From a bacterium (GTDB taxonomy: Bacteria; Oederibacteriota; JAAXVQ01; JAUVAV01), in NCBI GenBank assembly GCA_023139775.1, contig JAGLMY010000163.1, positions 1 to 39,582 on the forward strand: a DNA stretch of 39,582 nucleotides, given 5' to 3'. Shown piece by piece: positions 15,818 to 24,900 of the stretch (positions are counted from its first letter, which is position 1; each line of letters starts with the position of its first letter). A program made the translations under genes and the position numbers. Below the pieces are notes generated by a model. The model saw only the letters and a list, made by a program, of their open reading frames with translations, was not told the DNA's origin and did not search any database.

Positions 15818-16393
15818 TCAATAATTTTGCACTTTTAACTCAAAATGTGCCTGCGGATGAGCACAGGCCGGACAGCTTTGCGGGGCTTCCTCGCCTTCAT
15901 GCACATAACCGCAGTTGCGGCAAACCCAGCTTACTTTTGTCGATTTTTTAAACACTTGGTTTTTTTTGATATTCGCTGCTAAAGCACTGTACTGATTCTC
16001 GTGATTTTTCTCTGCCACAGATACGGCCTCAAATACCTTGGCTATGTCCTCAAAACCCTCAGCCCGGGCAATTTGGGCAAACTCAGGGTACATTTTAGTG
16101 TTCTCGTAACGCTCACCGGCTGCGGCAGCCTCTAAATTGTCCACAGTATCCCCGATCACGCCGGCTGGAAACGCTCCGATAATTTCCACCTCGCCGCCTT
16201 CCAGGAACTTGAAGAAGCGTTTGGCGTGTTCCTTTTCCTGGTTGGCGGTTTTTTCAAAAATTGCGGAAATCTGAACATAGCCCTCTTTCCCGGCCTTGGC
16301 CGCAAAATAGGTGTAACGGTTTCTGGCTTGAGACTCTCCGGCAAAAGAGGTCAATAAGTTTTTTTCGGTTTTGGTTCCTTTAAGTTTTGGCAT
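15818..16393 (-). CDS. rbr: Rubrerythrin
   Basis: Rubrerythrin is a peroxidase reduced by rubredoxin or NADH-dependent reductases. The 191-residue product has the diiron four-helix domain (E20 in FAGESQARNRYTYF, E53/H56 in NQEKEHAKRFF, a second EGFEDIAKVFEAVSVAEKNHE half) and a C-terminal rubredoxin domain (about 155-185) with WVCRNCGYVHEG and CPACAHPQAHFE cysteine pairs. The length is typical. GGAGGAG lies before the ATG. It is the first gene of rbr-dfx-nrdJ, so together the products remove superoxide and peroxide while the third makes DNA precursors. A promoter presumably lies in the 220 bases upstream, but no clear -35/-10 pair or PerR box was found. Confidence 0.97.
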   Translation of the reverse strand: MPKLKGTKTEKNLLTSFAGESQARNRYTYFAAKAGKEGYVQISAIFEKTANQEKEHAKRFFKFLEGGEVEIIGAFPAGVIGDTVDNLEAAAAGERYENTKMYPEFAQIARAEGFEDIAKVFEAVSVAEKNHENQYSALAANIKKNQVFKKSTKVSWVCRNCGYVHEGEEAPQSCPACAHPQAHFELKVQNY

Positions 16394-16612
16394 TTTTTAC
16401 TCCTCCTTGGATTTGTTGTTTTTTTGGCATATAGGTGTCGCTGATACTGGAATTGTCCATCTTGTTTTCGCAGCTTTATTTCCACAGGTATTTTACCAGG
16501 CCGGCTATGGGTTACACAACCAAAACATGCCTTGACATATATTTTTCACCGTCAAAATCAAACCGCTGATTTGACATGTTCATTTTAAGAGGTACTCATT
16601 TCTTTTTCCATT

Positions 16613-17491
16613 CTATTTGGTTCTTAGCATCAAGATATTGCCCAAAACAATCAAACATATGCCTAGCAATGAACTATTGTCCCAAGTATAGCTTTCAAAT
16701 ATTGATGAAATAAGCATTGAGATGATGGGAATCATAATTAAGGCATAGGCCGCGCGATCCGGACCAATCCTGATAACGGTTTTGATATAACACGCAAAAG
16801 CTACAATAGAGCCGAATACAACCAAATAAAATAATGATGAGATATAACTCAGGCTCATTTCAAACTCAAATGCTTTTCCAGTTATCAATGTTAGCAGGAA
16901 CATACTCAACGCGCCATATAGCATCCCAAAAGTATTGGCTTCTATCACCTTAACATCATGTTTGCTAATTTTAACCGCCATGATATTACCTAGCGAAGCC
17001 AGCAGCAAAGAAACAAAGCATAAAATGATAGCCATAAAGGATTGATCACTGAAACTAAAGGCTCCTATTTCCCGTTTAAAAATAAGCCCAATACCGCTCA
17101 TGCCCAGCAATCCCGCTAATAGCACCGGTATTCGTATTCTGGTTTTTAACAATAGCTTACCAAAAATTATATTAAAAAACACAATGAGAGAAAATATCAC
17201 CGCGATCAGCCCGCTGGTCAGATGCAGTTCCGCTATATACACCAGCCAATAATTAAGCCCAAACAGACATAATCCTTCCAACAAAAACAAAGCATGAAGT
17301 TTGATACTGTATCGCAATTTTCTTCTGGTCACCAGGCAAAAGCTGAGCATCAAAAACCCGGCCAGGGCATAGCGGTAAAAAACCGATACCATCGGATCAA
17401 CCACACCCACCTGGAATTTTATAACAAACCAGGTGGAGCTCCAAATCAATGTGGGTAGAGTAATTAAAATAAAGCTGGATGTATTCATCAT
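16613..17491 (-). CDS. EamA/DMT-family membrane transporter
   Basis: The protein has 292 residues with about ten hydrophobic membrane segments arranged as two homologous EamA halves. The first starts LPTLIWSSTWFVIKFQVG and contains FYRYALAGFLML; the second has a central VKISKHDVKVIEANTFGMLYG and ends in GICLIVLGNILML. The drug/metabolite transporter superfamily exports amino acids and other small metabolites, but the substrate cannot be told here. No strong Shine-Dalgarno is visible, and two adjacent ATGs are possible starts. It stands alone, separated from rubrerythrin by 219 bases and from the antitoxin gene by 233 bases in which nothing else was found. Confidence 0.9.
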   Translation of the reverse strand: MMNTSSFILITLPTLIWSSTWFVIKFQVGVVDPMVSVFYRYALAGFLMLSFCLVTRRKLRYSIKLHALFLLEGLCLFGLNYWLVYIAELHLTSGLIAVIFSLIVFFNIIFGKLLLKTRIRIPVLLAGLLGMSGIGLIFKREIGAFSFSDQSFMAIILCFVSLLLASLGNIMAVKISKHDVKVIEANTFGMLYGALSMFLLTLITGKAFEFEMSLSYISSLFYLVVFGSIVAFACYIKTVIRIGPDRAAYALIMIPIISMLISSIFESYTWDNSSLLGICLIVLGNILMLRTK

Positions 17492-17724
17492 TTATTTGTT
17501 CTTCAATTTTAGATCTTTTTATTTATGATTTTTTTGGCTGATAAGTAATTGCTTTCCAAGGAAAATATAACAAAAGCTGTAATAGGGAGTCAATGACTAA
17601 AAATCGAACGGGGTATACGGGATGTATTTGACTTATGAACTTACGGTTTTCAAAGCTAAAGTTCTTAAATCAAACAAGTTCCCTATCACACTATCATTCA
17701 CAATCCGCCGAATGAGTGTAGAAA

Positions 17725-17922
17725 CTAAGAAAGATCAAGACGTTTCTTGGCTTCTTTTAAAGAAATGGTTTTAACGTTTTTTTCCTTTACCTTTGCCGAA
17801 CGTAACGCTTTTAAATCTTCGTAGTCATTCAGCACCTCTTGAATTCTAATGAATTCTTTGTACGGCAAAATAGCGAACTCGTTTTTACCATTTTTCTTTA
17901 AAATTTGCGGATGGATGGTCAT
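17725..17922 (-). CDS. Phd/RelB-like antitoxin of a toxin-antitoxin pair
   Basis: This 65-residue protein begins MTIHPQILKKNGKNEFAILP and contains PYKEFIRIQEVLNDYEDL followed by a charged ALRSAKVKEKN tail. This is the short Phd/YefM-type pattern: an N-terminal DNA-binding part with a C-terminal toxin-binding helix. GGAG precedes the ATG. It lies 12 bases downstream of a RelE-like toxin gene, so the order is toxin first. The antitoxin reading frame is intact, while the toxin frame is broken (see next entry). Family assignment is by pattern and context. Confidence 0.7.
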   Translation of the reverse strand: MTIHPQILKKNGKNEFAILPYKEFIRIQEVLNDYEDLKALRSAKVKEKNVKTISLKEAKKRLDLS

Positions 17923-17934
17923 AACAATAACTCC

Positions 17935-18184
17935 TTACTCATAAGCTTCTTTTCTATGCCGGACTCTGTAAATTATAACTCTATCATATTCGGTTTCAAA
18001 TAAAATCCGACAATCGCCAACCCGAAGACGATATTCTGGTGTGAAATTTGTTAATTTTTTTTACGTTACCTCGTAAATCATTTGACAGTAATTCAATTTT
18101 AGCGAAAATTATTTTCGCTGTTTTTTTATCTAGTTTCCTTAAGTCCTTTATCGCGCGAGACTTGAGTTCAACTCTGTATTTTAT
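17935..18184 (-). pseudogene. RelE/ParE-family toxin gene, frameshifted and lacking a start codon
   Basis: Reading on the minus strand from 18184 gives KYRVELKSRAIKDLRKLDKK and then KIIFAKIELLSNDLRGNV. The frame then breaks at a run of eight A (complement of about 18054-18062). With seven A the frame continues as KKLTNFTPEYRLRVGDCRI and LFETEYDRVIIYRVRHRKEA to a stop at 17935. That is a complete RelE-type mRNA interferase fold. The expected ATG before KYRVEL is ATA, in-frame stops lie just upstream, and no Shine-Dalgarno is seen. Two lesions suggest a decayed toxin, though a sequencing error or slippage at the homopolymer could explain the frameshift. Confidence 0.75.
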
Positions 18185-18528
18185 ATTTGTACTTTATCAT
18201 ATTGCGCGAGGAACATAAAATATATTTTTATGTATCTGTTCACTCTCTGACACTAAATCGGTTGAGGCAAAAGGATTTCAGCTTCCCCTTATATCCCCTT
18301 AATTACTCAGAGCAATTACTCCTCAAGCCCGCGCATTATAATATGAAAAATATCACAGCAACAGCTACCCTATTTTCACCTGCCTCATTTTATTGAGACT
18401 TTTCCTTATCGCTCACTACCACATCTTTTGCCTGCAGCAGCATAAGGTGGTTTGGAACCTGTGCCTGCATACCGGTTCTGAACGGCTCTCCTTCATCTTT
18501 TGTGCGCTAATCTGCGGGAAATCCTGGT
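18185..18528. other. Gene-free stretch between the toxin relic and the disulfide oxidoreductase
   Basis: No recognised gene, RNA or clear repeat. A 26-codon minus-strand ORF (MQAQVPNHLMLLQAKDVVV) ends near 18394 but lacks a good ribosome binding site. The stretch is AT-rich near the toxin side. Confidence 0.4.
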
Positions 18529-19185
18529 TTAGATAGCTCCACCAGTAACCAGGTTGACAATTTTTTCTACGAATTTCGTCTCCGGCAGGGCTCCGGCAAA
18601 ACTACCCACCCCCGCAAGCACGGTTTTAGGAACTCCCGTTACCTGCTCACGAATTGCCAAGTGTGGAAATTGAGAAACTTCAATCATATCCGCCTGAATC
18701 AACGGACTGGCGATTGCCAACTGATGCGCCAGGCGCACAGCGCCGGGACAATCAGGGCAGGTTAAAGTTACAAAAACTTTAATGTGCAAAGGATTGGTAA
18801 TAGCGCCCAATTTGGCTAAGGAGATTTTAGAGAACTCTGTACGGCCTTTTGACACACTTTTTATGGCATTTAATAAAGATGCAAACTCATAACCAGACGT
18901 AATACCGTAGAAACGAATTCCGTAATCCTTTTCACCTATCACAGCCAGGGCGGGAATTTGCTCTATTTTGAACTTAGCCACCGCCTCTTTAGCGGTCACA
19001 AAATCGTGCACTTCCACTTTTACTTTATCCGGCGCGCACTGCGCTACTTCTTTGGCTAAGACCCGGTTTTCACGACAATCCCGGCATTCCAATTCTTGTG
19101 TAAATACATGCAGAGTAATCGGCTTGGGATTGTCTGCCAGCTGTGTTTTGATCTGTTTTTTAATGTCTTCGCTAAGTAGTGCCAT
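18529..19185 (-). CDS. Protein disulfide oxidoreductase with two thioredoxin folds (glutaredoxin-like)
   Basis: The protein has 218 residues. The first thioredoxin-fold half carries C34-R-D-C37 in QELECRDCREN, with a cis-Pro region KIEQIPALAVIGEK. The second half carries C143-P-D-C146 in VTLTCPDCPGAV, with the cis-Pro region VTGVPKTVLAG. This layout matches the PDO/glutaredoxin-like family, which reduces or forms disulfides using electrons from a thioredoxin reductase. GAGGAGGAG precedes the ATG. It is monocistronic here, diverging from the giant membrane kinase-like gene, and no thioredoxin reductase lies in the window. It could supply electrons to the class II reductase (inference). Confidence 0.88.
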   Translation of the reverse strand: MALLSEDIKKQIKTQLADNPKPITLHVFTQELECRDCRENRVLAKEVAQCAPDKVKVEVHDFVTAKEAVAKFKIEQIPALAVIGEKDYGIRFYGITSGYEFASLLNAIKSVSKGRTEFSKISLAKLGAITNPLHIKVFVTLTCPDCPGAVRLAHQLAIASPLIQADMIEVSQFPHLAIREQVTGVPKTVLAGVGSFAGALPETKFVEKIVNLVTGGAI

Positions 19186-19337
19186 TATCTCTCCTCCTCT
19201 TTAAAGTTACGGTACAACTTGAAATAACATTATTTTATTTCATACGAAAAAAATAGTGTTAAAATTATGTGCAAACCGATTTGTGTTGGTTGTCCGGAAA
19301 CTGCCAACATCATTTATATTAAGGCAAAGGAACTGGT

Positions 19338-22300
19338 ATGCGAATTCATGCTGTAAACAGAGGTGTTCCGGCCGAAATCGTGCGTATAAAAAGACGCACG
19401 CTTGAATTCTTGTCGGCCGGAATACTGCTTTTTCTGCCCTGCTCTGCCCACGCTTTACCCGCTCCCTTTATGATTTTTGGTTTCTTTGAATTTTCCCTGC
19501 TTTTCATCGGGCTCGCGTCCGCAGGCTTTGCCTTGGCCGGCATTGCCTTTCTTCGTATGCTTAACAAACGTAAAAATCCCATCCGCTTTCTAATTGTCAC
19601 CAGCAGTCTGTTTGCTCTTCTTTGGCTCATTACGCTCTCGCTGTTACTTGTCAATTGGAGTGGAAAATCCAGAGAAAATTATTTGAACAATTTGGAAGCA
19701 TATATGCGGAGTGATATCAACATTCACGAAAGCCGCGTGTGGTATTGCAAATTTATACAGCATTACCCTCAGGCCACCCTGACGGATCTGCACACCAAAA
19801 TTATGGCTGATCCTGAGTATCGGCCTTTGTTGCTGATCTCCTGCAGTCTTCCCGTATATGCCTCCGGTATTCCCGGTGTCGGTTCACCGCAGAACCGGCG
19901 GCTGTTTGAGCGGGTGGATTTGGCTAATCTGGAAGCGCATCTGCAAAAAATCCCCTTAAAAAAAAGAAATCAGCTGGATCTGTATTGGATACCGATTCAA
20001 TTGTTTTACCGCGCGCAGCCTTTGGAAAAACACAAATCCCTGCTGACCCTACTGGCTTCCTTCCGCCGGGTGTATTATATAAAACCTGTGGTTGGTATTA
20101 CCAATTTTAAATTCAAACAGCTGCCTGACAACCGTCTGGTTCCGGCCATTTATACCAGTCCCCAAAAAAGATCCTATTGGCCGGTACGGCCGGATGTCTA
20201 TTTTCATGATGAGCCGCACGTGCGTTTTCCCAATATGACCACCGTGTTCTTTGCGCGTGATATCGGTAAATATATTTCCGATCAAACGTTTCCGATTGTG
20301 GCCCCCTACAACGGTATCCATCGCAGCCGGGAAATCCAGCTTGAGTATCTCTACACCTATTGCCTTTCCCGTCTGGGACCCGTGAACTGGCGCCAATATT
20401 TTGAAAAACCGGAGTATCAAAAACACATCCGCGCGCGCATGCAGCGTAATAATATTTATGCTATTGATTACGCGGCACCGGATTTTGAGAAACAGGCAAA
20501 ACGCTTGTCTGCCTGGTTGCGCGACAAGCCGTTTTTGGTGGTAGCGCTGACCAAGCATGACTGGCTTATGGGTGGTATGGATTTTTGCTATCGCCTGTAT
20601 CAAGACAGCCAAACCCGGAAACACTCCTTTCGCTATCTGGGAGCTACTTTGCAAATCGCGGAATTTTCCACGCTCTGGACCTGGAAAGAAAAAAATTCCT
20701 TGTTAATTAAGCAACCGCTGCGGCGCAGCCAGGTGTGGATTACTCAAGCCGCTGTTGTCTTGGCTAAAATCACAACTCCTTTTTCCGACCTCCTGCTCAT
20801 GCTCTTGGCGCTGCTGGTTTTTGCCGCGCTTTCTCCCCTACTGATTCCGGGACTCTGGGCCCAAAGTGTGCGCCGTGAACTTACCCTGGCAATACAACAA
20901 TCCCTGCCAAAACATCCCTATCGTGCCCGGCTCAAACCTTGGTTGTTGCGAAAAATCGGATATCATCCGTTCTGGGAAATGATCGAAAAAGCTTTGTCGC
21001 TGATCACTATTTTGGCCTGCTTTAAAATCCTGGTTTTTCCCGACAACCCGCTGCTTAGCAACCAAGGTTTTTTTCTGTCCGGACTGGATCAACCGCAGCC
21101 CTGGTTTAATGTGCTCTTGGTCCTGGTATCGCTTTTGCCGTTGCTCCCCAGACCTCTGAAACTACTCCGGCAGCCCGGTCCGTTCTGGAAATTAGTTTTT
21201 GCCATAGTGCTTAGTATTGGCTTCTTGCTTTTGCTCAATGCCTTGGTACCTGTTGCCTACGCGCTCTTTGCCTTCACCTTTTTAGTTCTTCGCCTGCTCA
21301 CAGCCCGGGCGGTTACCCGCACGGCAAAGCGCCGGATCGCGGAACTGTTTAATTTGAAAATCAGCTCCGCGTTTAAACCGAAAGTGTTTTTGCCAAACTA
21401 TCTCGTTCCCTTGGCGCCCAATTCCGTTTCGGTCCTGCCCGGCAAAGCAGCTGTGCTGGCCAAATTGTTCGCCTTTGATCATCCGCTCTTTTCTGTGCCT
21501 CCGGGATTTGTGCTCTTTCCCAAGCAAATTCCCCCAGCCACTTCTGAGGAATACGCGGCACACATCCGCCACGCCGCGGAATTGTATTTTTCCCAAGCCG
21601 CAACACAGACCTATGCGGTCCGCTCCTGCGCCGCCACGGAAGACAGCCGGACCGAGAGTCAGGCCGGCCGGTTTTCCTCAATCCTAAATGTTACTTTAAC
21701 CGAACTACCTCACGCCGTCGATCAGGTACTGACATCATATCAAAAACAACAAGTGCCTGTGGACGCTTCCAGCGGTGTGATTATTCAAAAAATGATTACT
21801 GCCGAAATAAGCGGAGTGCTCTTCACCCAATCTCCCAAGAGCGGAGTCTTAAGTCATATTGAATACGTGTCCGGCGCGGCTGAATCATTGGTCTCCGGCC
21901 GCAAGCAGCCCAAGGAAATTTTCTTTTCCCGCTGGTCCGGCGCGCAGGCACCACAGCCCGACGCCTATCTGCCTGAATTGCAAACCGTTTTTTTTAGCGG
22001 CATGCTAATGGAAAATTTCTTGTCCGCGCCGCAGGATATTGAATGGGTGTACTGCCAACGCGAGCATCAGCTCTATATAGTCCAAGCACGTCCTATTACT
22101 AAATTCTTATTCTCTCCGGAAATCCACCTGGAACAGGAACGTTTTCTTGGTTCACAGCTTGCTTCTCTTTTAAACACACCGGATAAACCACTATGGGATC
22201 TCAGTCCCGTATATGAAGTAGTGAACAATCCCAGCCCTTTTACCTTCTCCTTGTTACAAGAACTCTATAGCACACAAGGCAGTCTGGGAATCGCGCTTGA

Positions 22301-23540
22301 TCAATTGCATATCACTCACACAGGCGCCCATGGTCTGGACGTGGTTCCCGGCTTTAATCGTTTGTATATTGAGCGTCTGGGATTTCGTCATTTGCTCTCG
22401 CGTTTCCGTTATTGGCAGTCTGCCAAGCAGGTTGCTGCGCGCTTAAAAAGAGATCCCGCGCCCTTGCTGGCCCGGTTGCGCGCGCTGCAGAACAAAATAA
22501 CTGAATACGCTTTGCCGGATACACAACCAACAAACACCAAATCCCTGGCCGCGGCTTGCCAGGCACAGATCCGAATTTTTATCACGCAAATTTATCCCCC
22601 AGCCTTCCATGCTTCTTTGCTGTGTTCACTGCTTCCGTCGGCACTAACCAAACACCTGGCAGTTCCAACCCAAGCCGGCGCCTTGGCGAAAGCTTTGCAA
22701 CAGCTCTCAGCGGATAATGCTATGGATACTTTTCTTTCGGCCTGGGGCTATCGTAGTACCCAAGATTATGATCTCTTGTTTCCCAGCTTCCGGGAAAATC
22801 CCCAGCAGGCTTTGGATTTAGCCAAACAGTACCAACACTTTCAAGTTACCTCCTCAGCGGAACCAGCCTCCGGTTCTGCTCTGCAATTATTACAGGCCAA
22901 GGAAGAGATCAAGGATCTCGCCATTCAGTGGCTCCGGCAACGCCGGCCCTGGTTTTTAGCGCTCGGTAAAGCTCTAAAACTTACTTTGCCGGAAAATATT
23001 TTTTATCTGACCTTGGCTGACCTTTCCCGTGTGGCAGCACACGAATCATGGCCGGACCTTAAGGCTCAGGTAAGTAAAAACAAAAAAATCCAACAGACTT
23101 TTCAGGCTTTGGACTTGCCTGATCCCTTAAAACGCACGGATATTGAATTTCTCAACGCCTGCGAACTATTTCCTGCTGCCCGGTTACGGACCTCAGCCTG
23201 GCGGCAAAAAGCCCCGGATTTTTATGGTCAAGCGCTTTCCGTGCCCCGGGATTTTTCCGGAGAAATAGCTGTGATTGAGGATACGCTTCCCCTTTCACCG
23301 GAATATTACCACAACAAAATTGTGGTAACCAAATTCTTAAAACCTCAATTGGTAAGTTTGTATGGTACTGTGGCCGGCATTCTGACCGAACGCGGCGGGT
23401 ATCTTTCCCATGCCGCCTTAGTTGCCAGAGAAAAAGGTGTTCCAATTCTGCAGGTGGCTGCTTGCTGTTCACGCTTGTCTGATGGTGATCAGGTATACGT
23501 TCAAGCCAACGGAGATATCCATTTGCTTCCCCGTCCGTAG
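19338..23540 (+). CDS. Giant membrane protein with PEP-synthase/rifampin-phosphotransferase-like domains
   Basis: The product has 1400 residues. The N-terminus has a signal-like segment and two further TM segments (about 22-40, 47-73, 83-106). A soluble domain of about 350 residues (110-460) is not recognised. More membrane segments follow at about 466-508, 551-570, 587-607 and 614-655. The C-terminal half has a PPDK/PEP-synthase ATP-grasp domain (about 710-925) with YAVRSCAATEDSRTESQAGR, VIIQKMITAEISGVLFT and LYIVQARPIT. A helical linker (about 930-1310) follows. The last domain is a swivelling phosphohistidine domain with H1358 in ERGGYLSHAALVAREKGVP. No PEP-binding TIM barrel is present, so the order matches rifampin phosphotransferase, which moves a phosphate from ATP to a small molecule. 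AAAGGA precedes the ATG. The substrate is unknown. It is the only plus-strand gene for several kilobases. Confidence 0.85.
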   Translation: MRIHAVNRGVPAEIVRIKRRTLEFLSAGILLFLPCSAHALPAPFMIFGFFEFSLLFIGLASAGFALAGIAFLRMLNKRKNPIRFLIVTSSLFALLWLITLSLLLVNWSGKSRENYLNNLEAYMRSDINIHESRVWYCKFIQHYPQATLTDLHTKIMADPEYRPLLLISCSLPVYASGIPGVGSPQNRRLFERVDLANLEAHLQKIPLKKRNQLDLYWIPIQLFYRAQPLEKHKSLLTLLASFRRVYYIKPVVGITNFKFKQLPDNRLVPAIYTSPQKRSYWPVRPDVYFHDEPHVRFPNMTTVFFARDIGKYISDQTFPIVAPYNGIHRSREIQLEYLYTYCLSRLGPVNWRQYFEKPEYQKHIRARMQRNNIYAIDYAAPDFEKQAKRLSAWLRDKPFLVVALTKHDWLMGGMDFCYRLYQDSQTRKHSFRYLGATLQIAEFSTLWTWKEKNSLLIKQPLRRSQVWITQAAVVLAKITTPFSDLLLMLLALLVFAALSPLLIPGLWAQSVRRELTLAIQQSLPKHPYRARLKPWLLRKIGYHPFWEMIEKALSLITILACFKILVFPDNPLLSNQGFFLSGLDQPQPWFNVLLVLVSLLPLLPRPLKLLRQPGPFWKLVFAIVLSIGFLLLLNALVPVAYALFAFTFLVLRLLTARAVTRTAKRRIAELFNLKISSAFKPKVFLPNYLVPLAPNSVSVLPGKAAVLAKLFAFDHPLFSVPPGFVLFPKQIPPATSEEYAAHIRHAAELYFSQAATQTYAVRSCAATEDSRTESQAGRFSSILNVTLTELPHAVDQVLTSYQKQQVPVDASSGVIIQKMITAEISGVLFTQSPKSGVLSHIEYVSGAAESLVSGRKQPKEIFFSRWSGAQAPQPDAYLPELQTVFFSGMLMENFLSAPQDIEWVYCQREHQLYIVQARPITKFLFSPEIHLEQERFLGSQLASLLNTPDKPLWDLSPVYEVVNNPSPFTFSLLQELYSTQGSLGIALDQLHITHTGAHGLDVVPGFNRLYIERLGFRHLLSRFRYWQSAKQVAARLKRDPAPLLARLRALQNKITEYALPDTQPTNTKSLAAACQAQIRIFITQIYPPAFHASLLCSLLPSALTKHLAVPTQAGALAKALQQLSADNAMDTFLSAWGYRSTQDYDLLFPSFRENPQQALDLAKQYQHFQVTSSAEPASGSALQLLQAKEEIKDLAIQWLRQRRPWFLALGKALKLTLPENIFYLTLADLSRVAAHESWPDLKAQVSKNKKIQQTFQALDLPDPLKRTDIEFLNACELFPAARLRTSAWRQKAPDFYGQALSVPRDFSGEIAVIEDTLPLSPEYYHNKIVVTKFLKPQLVSLYGTVAGILTERGGYLSHAALVAREKGVPILQVAACCSRLSDGDQVYVQANGDIHLLPRP

Positions 23541-23750
23541 CTGGTTCCTGGCGCGGAAAACCATTTTTCTTATTACTGGAGTCATGTCATTTTCGCGCAC
23601 CTTTAGCGGGCAACCGGCTTGCCACAGCGTAGTTTTAGCGAAGCCGGAAGGAAGTCAGGAGTCAATTAAAGGAATCAACACCCCGTGCCGACAATTGAAA
23701 AAACCGGAACAGTTAGCAACTGAATCCGAACAACAAAAGGAGGCACGAAA

Positions 23751-24692
23751 ATGCGCAAGCAAAAGAACGAAGTCAATATCTTTACAAGTTACGCGCAGAA
23801 AGAAAATAATTTTACCAATGGATTAATTTCAATTCTCAAACTTGGAAACAGGGAAAATTCGGATTTTGTTTCGGATTTTGTTTCAAAAATCTTTTCAAAG
23901 CCTATTAATGACACCTTTAATGTTTTTCAGGTTTTGCAGAACGAACAGAAAAGCACTGCTGATGCTACACTAGCTGGAAATCGGTGCTATTTTCAATTTG
24001 AGACAAAAATTGAGTCGGCAACATTACGCGCGGAACAAATTAAAAAGCATCTTAAAACTTTCAAGAGTGACACACATAAAATACAGTCGTTGATTCTTTT
24101 GACCCCGGATGATGCGAATAGTAATTATATTCAGGACTTCGTCAAAATCGACAAAACCAGGATACAACACTTGGAATGGAAACATGTTTATAACTATTTA
24201 GAGAAATATATTCAAACATCTAATAAATCTGTTTTTGCCGCAATTGTTCAGCAATATTTGGATTTAATTGGGAATGAAATATTTAAACAAGATATTGTTG
24301 GAATTATTCAAAAAATTGCCTTTAATGACAAAACCGGCGTTGATAAGGATAAGTATCTTGATGAAATGAACAATGGACAATGGAAGTACTGGAATACACC
24401 TAAAGAGCTTAAGCAGCTTGTTGGAACCGGCAGAAAATTATTGCTTTATGATACAGAAAAGAAGGCCATAACCGTGGAAGCTGAAATTGCGAAAGTTAAA
24501 AAAACAAACCGGGAAAAAGATTTTACCTGGAGCAATATCTTTGCTCCGGGAAAACTAATTGTTTATGAACATCCAATATCACTTAGCGATATCTGCAAAG
24601 TGGATAGTTTTGCCAATTATGGCGGCGCACGGAATGCATATCGAAACTTAACTCACGAACAATATAAAAGCCTTAGAGTTACTCCAGCTTAA
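23751..24692 (+). CDS. PD-(D/E)XK nuclease-like protein
   Basis: The protein has 313 residues and is AT-rich compared with its neighbours, suggesting transfer. The N-terminus (NIFTSYAQKENNFTNGLISI) resembles the Q/E-N-x-x-TN-xx-L start seen in a group of defence-associated PD-(D/E)XK nucleases. The candidate catalytic set is D71 in STADATL, E84 and K86 in YFQFETKIES, with E91-like helix residues following. The C-terminal 100 residues (SDICKVDSFANYGGARNAYR) are not recognised. AGGAGG lies 7 bases before the ATG. It lies next to nucleotidyltransferase and MNT-HEPN genes, an accessory neighbourhood. The nuclease assignment rests on the short motif and context only. Confidence 0.6.
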   Translation: MRKQKNEVNIFTSYAQKENNFTNGLISILKLGNRENSDFVSDFVSKIFSKPINDTFNVFQVLQNEQKSTADATLAGNRCYFQFETKIESATLRAEQIKKHLKTFKSDTHKIQSLILLTPDDANSNYIQDFVKIDKTRIQHLEWKHVYNYLEKYIQTSNKSVFAAIVQQYLDLIGNEIFKQDIVGIIQKIAFNDKTGVDKDKYLDEMNNGQWKYWNTPKELKQLVGTGRKLLLYDTEKKAITVEAEIAKVKKTNREKDFTWSNIFAPGKLIVYEHPISLSDICKVDSFANYGGARNAYRNLTHEQYKSLRVTPA

Positions 24693-24714
24693 ACACGGAC
24701 GTTCTTGACTTGTT

Positions 24715-24841
24715 CTGCCGCAAACCCCTAAGCTGTCTTCGCGAGAAGCAGCCGCGACAATAAAGCCCTGGCCGGAGATAAAATTAAAGGAAAAGGACTC
24801 CCGCCGATCTCTCGCAATGACCTCACAGGGGTTTTGCAGCA
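24715..24841. repeat. Palindromic MITE-like element
   Basis: The left end CTGCCGCAAACCCCT (24715-24729) and right end AGGGGTTTTGCAGCA (24827-24841) are imperfect inverted repeats about 127 bases apart. The interior includes GTCATTGCGAGA on the minus strand, as in common bacterial dispersed repeats. A related end (TGCTGCAAAACCCCT and GCTGTCTTTGCGGGC) occurs at 6194-6227. It lies 22 bases after the nuclease-like gene stop. Confidence 0.5.
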
Positions 24842-24900
24842 TAAGCTTAACTCATCAATGTCCCATCCCCGCTTAGCAGCATTCTTGCTCTTTCCCGCAG

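Noticed and set aside
17596-17774. Plus-strand ORFs around MTKNRTGYTGCI and MYLTYELTVFKAK near the antitoxin
   Set aside because: The first is 12 codons; the second runs antisense through the antitoxin gene and resembles no family.
18316-18396. Short minus-strand ORF MQAQVPNHLMLLQAKDVVV
   Set aside because: It is only 26 codons, without a Shine-Dalgarno and with no recognised family; it could be the remnant of a gene end.
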